The notes under the pieces are model-generated. The model searched no databases. It saw only the letters and a list, made by a program, of their open reading frames with translations, and had not been told where the DNA came from. Both the position numbers and the translations under genes were made by a program. Positions 60,745 to 64,000 of a stretch of DNA of 64,000 nt are shown one piece after another. The stretch covers positions 10,780 through 74,779 of the forward strand of contig NZ_JBHIKW010000016.1 in NCBI RefSeq assembly GCF_042138895.1, read 5' to 3'. Source of the DNA: Cedecea selenatireducens (lineage in GTDB: Bacteria > Pseudomonadota > Gammaproteobacteria > Enterobacterales > Enterobacteriaceae). Numbering within the stretch: the first letter of the stretch is position 1; each line of letters opens with the position of its first letter.

Positions 60745-63177
60745 ATGACCGAACTGAACCTGAATTTGCTCAGCCCACGCATCAAGGCGCATAAAGAAGC
60801 GCTGATCCATATCGTTAAACCGCCGGTTTGCACCGAACGAGCGAGCCACTACACCGCCGTTTATCAGCAGCATCAGGACAAGCCGCTGCCGGTTCGTCGT
60901 GCGATGGCGCTGGCTCATCACCTGGCCGAGCGAACTATCTGGATCAAGCATGACGAACTTATCGTCGGGAACCAGGCAAGCCACGTACGAGGCGCGCCCT
61001 TCTTCCCGGAATATACCGTTGGCTGGATTGAGAGCGAAATAGACGAGCTTGGCGATCGTCCCGGGGCCGGGTTCTCGATTTCCGCAGCGGATAAAGCCGT
61101 GATGCATGAAATTTGCCCGTGGTGGCGCGGCCAGACGGTACAGGATCGCTGCTACGGGATGTTTACCGACGAACAAAAAGCGCTGCTGGCTACCGGGATC
61201 GTTAAAGCCGAAGGCAACATGACTTCAGGCGATGCTCATCTGGCGGTTAACTTCCCGCTGCTGCTGGAACTCGGTATCAGTGGCCTGCGCGAGAAAGTCG
61301 CGGAGCGGCGTGGGCGTCTGCAGTTGACCGATTGGGACGATCTGCATAAAGAGCAGTTCCTCAAGGCTATCGACATGACCTTTGTCGCCCTGGGCGACCA
61401 TATCCTGCGCTACGCAGCGCTGGCGAAGAAAATGGCCGCAGACGAGACACGTGAGGCACGCAGAGATGAACTGCTGGCGATTGCGGATAACTGCGAGCAT
61501 ATCGCCAGCAATCCGCCGGTCACCTTCTGGCAGGCCCTGCAGCTGAGCTACTTCATTCAGCTGGTGCTGCAGATTGAGTCCAACGGCCACTCCGTTTCAT
61601 TCGGGCGTTTGGATCAGTACCTTTATCCATGGTATCGCCGGGACGTTGAACTGCAGCAAACAACCAGTCGGGAACAGGCGATTGAGCTGCTGCAAAGCTG
61701 TTGGTTGAAGCTGCTTGAGGTGAATAAAATTCGCTCCGGCTCGCACTCAAAAGCCTCCGCTGGCAGCCCGCTTTACCAGAACGTCACCATCGGTGGACAG
61801 ACGCTTATCCACGGCGTAGCGGTGGATGCCGTCAACCCGCTCTCCTACGCGATTCTTGAGTCCTGTGGCCGCCTGCGTTCCACACAGCCTAACCTCAGCG
61901 TTCGCTACCATGCAGGCATGAGCAACGACTTCCTCGATGCGTGCGTGCAGGTTATTCGCTGCGGGTTCGGGATGCCGGCGTTTAATAACGATGAGATTGT
62001 CATCGACGAATTCATAAAGATCGGCGTCAGCCGGGAAGATGCCTATGACTACGCGGCTATCGGCTGTATTGAAACGGCAGTCGGCGGGAAATGGGGCTAC
62101 CGCTGTACCGGCATGAGCTTCATTAACTTTGCCCGCGTAATGCTGGCCAGCCTTGAACATGGCCGCGATGCCACCAGCGGTAAGGTGTTTCTTCCTCAGC
62201 AAAAGGCGCTGTCCGAAGGCAACTTCACCTCGTTTGACGAAGTGCTGGCTGCCTGGGATCGGCAAATTCGCTACTACACGCAAAAATCCATCGAAATCGA
62301 GTGCGTTGTCGACACGGTTCTGGAAGAAAACGCGCATGACATTCTGTGTTCCGCGCTGGTGGATGATTGCATTGAACGTGGCAAAAGCATTAAGCAAGGT
62401 GGCGCCCGATATGACTGGGTTTCAGGGCTTCAGGTTGGGATTGCTAACCTCGGAAACAGCCTTTCAGCGGTGCGGAAACTGGTCTTCGAACAGGGAATTA
62501 TTGGCCAACAACAGCTGGCGGATGCCCTCGCCAACGACTTTGCCGGGCTGAGCGGCGAGCAGCTCCGGCAGCGGTTAATCAACGGCGCGCCGAAGTACGG
62601 TAATGACGATGACGAAGTGGATATGCTGCTGGCTCGTGCTTACCAAACTTATATCGACGAGCTGAAGCAGTACCACAACACGCGCTTTGGCCGGGGCCCG
62701 ATTGGCGGGACCTACTACGCGGGAACATCCTCTATCTCCGCTAACGTGCCGTTTGGTGCCGCAACGATGGCGACACCTGACGGGCGCAAGGCCAACACGC
62801 CGCTGGCAGAAGGAGCAAGCCCTGCGTCAGGCACCGACCACCTTGGCCCGACGGCGGTTATCAGCTCCGTGGGCAAACTGCCAACCAATAAAATCCTCGG
62901 CGGCGTTTTACTCAATCAAAAGTTAAACCCTTCAACGCTGGATAACCCGCGCGACCGGGAAAAATTAATGTTTATGCTGCGCACCTTCTTTGAAGCACAC
63001 AAGGGCTGGCACGTTCAATACAACATTGTTTCCCGCGAAACGCTGCTTGAGGCAAAACAAAACCCTGATAAATACCGTGATTTAGTGGTCAGGGTAGCAG
63101 GATACTCGGCCTTCTTTACTGCCTTATCTCCTGACGCTCAGGATGATATTATAGCCCGCACGGAACATACTCTTTGA
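60745..63177 (+). CDS. ybiW: Glycyl-radical enzyme of the dehydratase type (YbiW)
   Basis: The 810 residues equal E. coli YbiW in length. The active-site Cys441 and Glu443 form the GCIE motif found in glycyl-radical dehydratases and not in pyruvate formate-lyase. The radical Gly786 is in VRVAGYSAFF near the C-terminus. As I recall, recent work assigns YbiW-type enzymes to dehydration of 1,5-anhydroglucitol 6-phosphate to 1-deoxyfructose 6-phosphate, which Fsa then cleaves; the fsaA neighbour fits well. The older label is formate acetyltransferase-like PflF. The exact substrate here is inferred. Confidence 0.88.
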   Translation: MTELNLNLLSPRIKAHKEALIHIVKPPVCTERASHYTAVYQQHQDKPLPVRRAMALAHHLAERTIWIKHDELIVGNQASHVRGAPFFPEYTVGWIESEIDELGDRPGAGFSISAADKAVMHEICPWWRGQTVQDRCYGMFTDEQKALLATGIVKAEGNMTSGDAHLAVNFPLLLELGISGLREKVAERRGRLQLTDWDDLHKEQFLKAIDMTFVALGDHILRYAALAKKMAADETREARRDELLAIADNCEHIASNPPVTFWQALQLSYFIQLVLQIESNGHSVSFGRLDQYLYPWYRRDVELQQTTSREQAIELLQSCWLKLLEVNKIRSGSHSKASAGSPLYQNVTIGGQTLIHGVAVDAVNPLSYAILESCGRLRSTQPNLSVRYHAGMSNDFLDACVQVIRCGFGMPAFNNDEIVIDEFIKIGVSREDAYDYAAIGCIETAVGGKWGYRCTGMSFINFARVMLASLEHGRDATSGKVFLPQQKALSEGNFTSFDEVLAAWDRQIRYYTQKSIEIECVVDTVLEENAHDILCSALVDDCIERGKSIKQGGARYDWVSGLQVGIANLGNSLSAVRKLVFEQGIIGQQQLADALANDFAGLSGEQLRQRLINGAPKYGNDDDEVDMLLARAYQTYIDELKQYHNTRFGRGPIGGTYYAGTSSISANVPFGAATMATPDGRKANTPLAEGASPASGTDHLGPTAVISSVGKLPTNKILGGVLLNQKLNPSTLDNPRDREKLMFMLRTFFEAHKGWHVQYNIVSRETLLEAKQNPDKYRDLVVRVAGYSAFFTALSPDAQDDIIARTEHTL

Positions 63178-63220
63178 CGAGAAGGCGGCGGTTAATCCCG
63201 CCGCCTGACTACTGGCTGAC

Positions 63221-63979
63221 ATGAACTCAAGACAACAAATTATTCTGCAGATGGTTATCGATCAGGGCCGGGTTAGCGTCGCCTCTCTGGCGAAAACAAC
63301 CGGCGTTTCAGAAGTCACCATTCGCCAGGATTTAAACCTGCTGGAAAAAAATAATTACCTGCGTCGCACCCATGGTTTTGCCGTCCCGCTGGATAGCGAC
63401 GACGTTGAAACCCGTATGATGAACAATTACACCCTCAAACTTCAGCTTGCGCAGTATGCCGCTTCGCTGGTGAACGACGGTGAAACCGTGTTTATCGAAA
63501 ACGGCAGCAGCAACGCTCTTCTCGCCCGTACTCTGGCAGAGCAGAAAAAGGTCACGCTGATCACCGTCAGCAGCTACATCGCCCACTTGCTGAAAGACAC
63601 CGACTGCGAAGTGATTCTGGTCGGCGGTATCTATCAGAAGAAAAGCGAAAGTATGGTCGGCCCGCTCACCCGCCAGTTCATCCAGCAGCTGCATTTCAGT
63701 AAAGCCTTTATCGGCATCGACGGTTTCTTGCCTGAAACCGGCTTTACCGGGCGCGATATGCTACGTACAGATGTGGTGAATTCGGTGCTGGAGAAAGGCA
63801 GCGAGGCTATCGTGCTGACGGACAGCAGCAAGTTTGGCAACATGCACCCTTATACGCTAGGCCCAATTGCACGCTTCAACCGGGTGATTACCGACGCGGC
63901 GATTAGCGAGGAAACCCTGGCGCAGCTTAAAGCGGCCAATCTTCAGGTCGATATCGTCGATCCTTACGCCGCCGTTTAA
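63221..63979 (+). CDS. yciT: DeoR-family regulator YciT (DeoT)
   Basis: The 252-residue regulator begins MNSRQQIILQMVIDQGRVSV and has a DeoR helix-turn-helix (about 20-45, VASLAKTTGVSEVTIRQDLN). The sugar-phosphate-sensing C-terminal domain has the GSSNALLARTL loop and the IGIDGFLPETGFTGRDM segment. The match to E. coli YciT is strong. DeoR proteins usually respond to a phosphorylated sugar. Here the gene directly follows ybiW (43-bp gap, same strand), so it may regulate that cluster, which in E. coli lies elsewhere. Confidence 0.9.
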   Translation: MNSRQQIILQMVIDQGRVSVASLAKTTGVSEVTIRQDLNLLEKNNYLRRTHGFAVPLDSDDVETRMMNNYTLKLQLAQYAASLVNDGETVFIENGSSNALLARTLAEQKKVTLITVSSYIAHLLKDTDCEVILVGGIYQKKSESMVGPLTRQFIQQLHFSKAFIGIDGFLPETGFTGRDMLRTDVVNSVLEKGSEAIVLTDSSKFGNMHPYTLGPIARFNRVITDAAISEETLAQLKAANLQVDIVDPYAAV

Positions 63980-64000
63980 AGCCTTTTGCCCGTGTCGGAC

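Noticed and set aside
1..64000. tRNA, rRNA, insertion sequences, integrases or prophage genes.
   Set aside because: None was recognised on either strand. Variable regions (adhesin locus, dbpA-ttcA block, fsaA/ybiYW) carry no visible transposase or attachment repeats.

Overview
The window is a chromosomal segment from a member of the Enterobacteriaceae. Most of it follows the E. coli gene order around feaR-feaB, ldhA, ydbK, dbpA, ttcA, zntB, mppA-mpaA-ycjG-tpx-tyrR, psp, sap, fabI, rnb, pdeR and yciT, and the proteins are close to their E. coli counterparts. The added rpfF gene points towards Cronobacter, Enterobacter or Cedecea-like genera rather than Escherichia, but the genus cannot be fixed from the sequence alone.

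Left part (1-11.3 kb): an accessory surface-adhesin locus on the minus strand. A TolC-family type I secretion outer-membrane gene (9108-10451) precedes a giant adhesin gene that starts at 8970 and runs off the left edge, with at least 2,990 codons of Ig-like repeats. The repeats are built from a hexad of about 1.8 kb that recurs at least four times. The matching ABC transporter and membrane-fusion genes are not in the window. An AT-rich region of about 0.85 kb without genes lies upstream.

11.3-25 kb: phenylacetaldehyde catabolism (feaB/feaR, with no tynA beside them), the ydbH-ynbE-ydbL envelope-lipid bridge, fermentative ldhA, hslJ, ydbJ, a cupin gene, ydbK (pyruvate:flavodoxin oxidoreductase) and dbpA. 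25-31.3 kb: an accessory block between dbpA and ttcA with a DUF2000 gene, a tiny membrane-protein ORF, SOS-controlled umuDC behind a near-perfect LexA box, a prolyl-oligopeptidase, an ACT-domain gene and an alpha/beta hydrolase.

31.3-45.7 kb: ttcA, a 50-residue proline-rich ORF, the FNR-controlled small RNA FnrS, zntB, ybiI, the murein-peptide recycling set mppA/mpaA/ycjG, tpx, tyrR, ycjXF and the phage-shock genes pspABCD with divergent pspF and a sigma-54 promoter. 45.8-55.4 kb: sapABCDF, fabI, yciW, rnb.

55.6-64 kb: a diffusible-signal-factor (DSF) module, with rpfR (FI-PAS-GGDEF-EAL, the pdeR/yciR orthologue) convergent with and touching rpfF (DSF synthase). yciZ follows, then a transplanted fsaA / ybiY-ybiW glycyl-radical cluster with a candidate FNR site, and yciT (deoT). 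Anaerobic functions recur across the window (ldhA, ydbK, FnrS, ybiYW). A dispersed GC-rich palindromic repeat occurs between convergent genes and once inside the psp operon.
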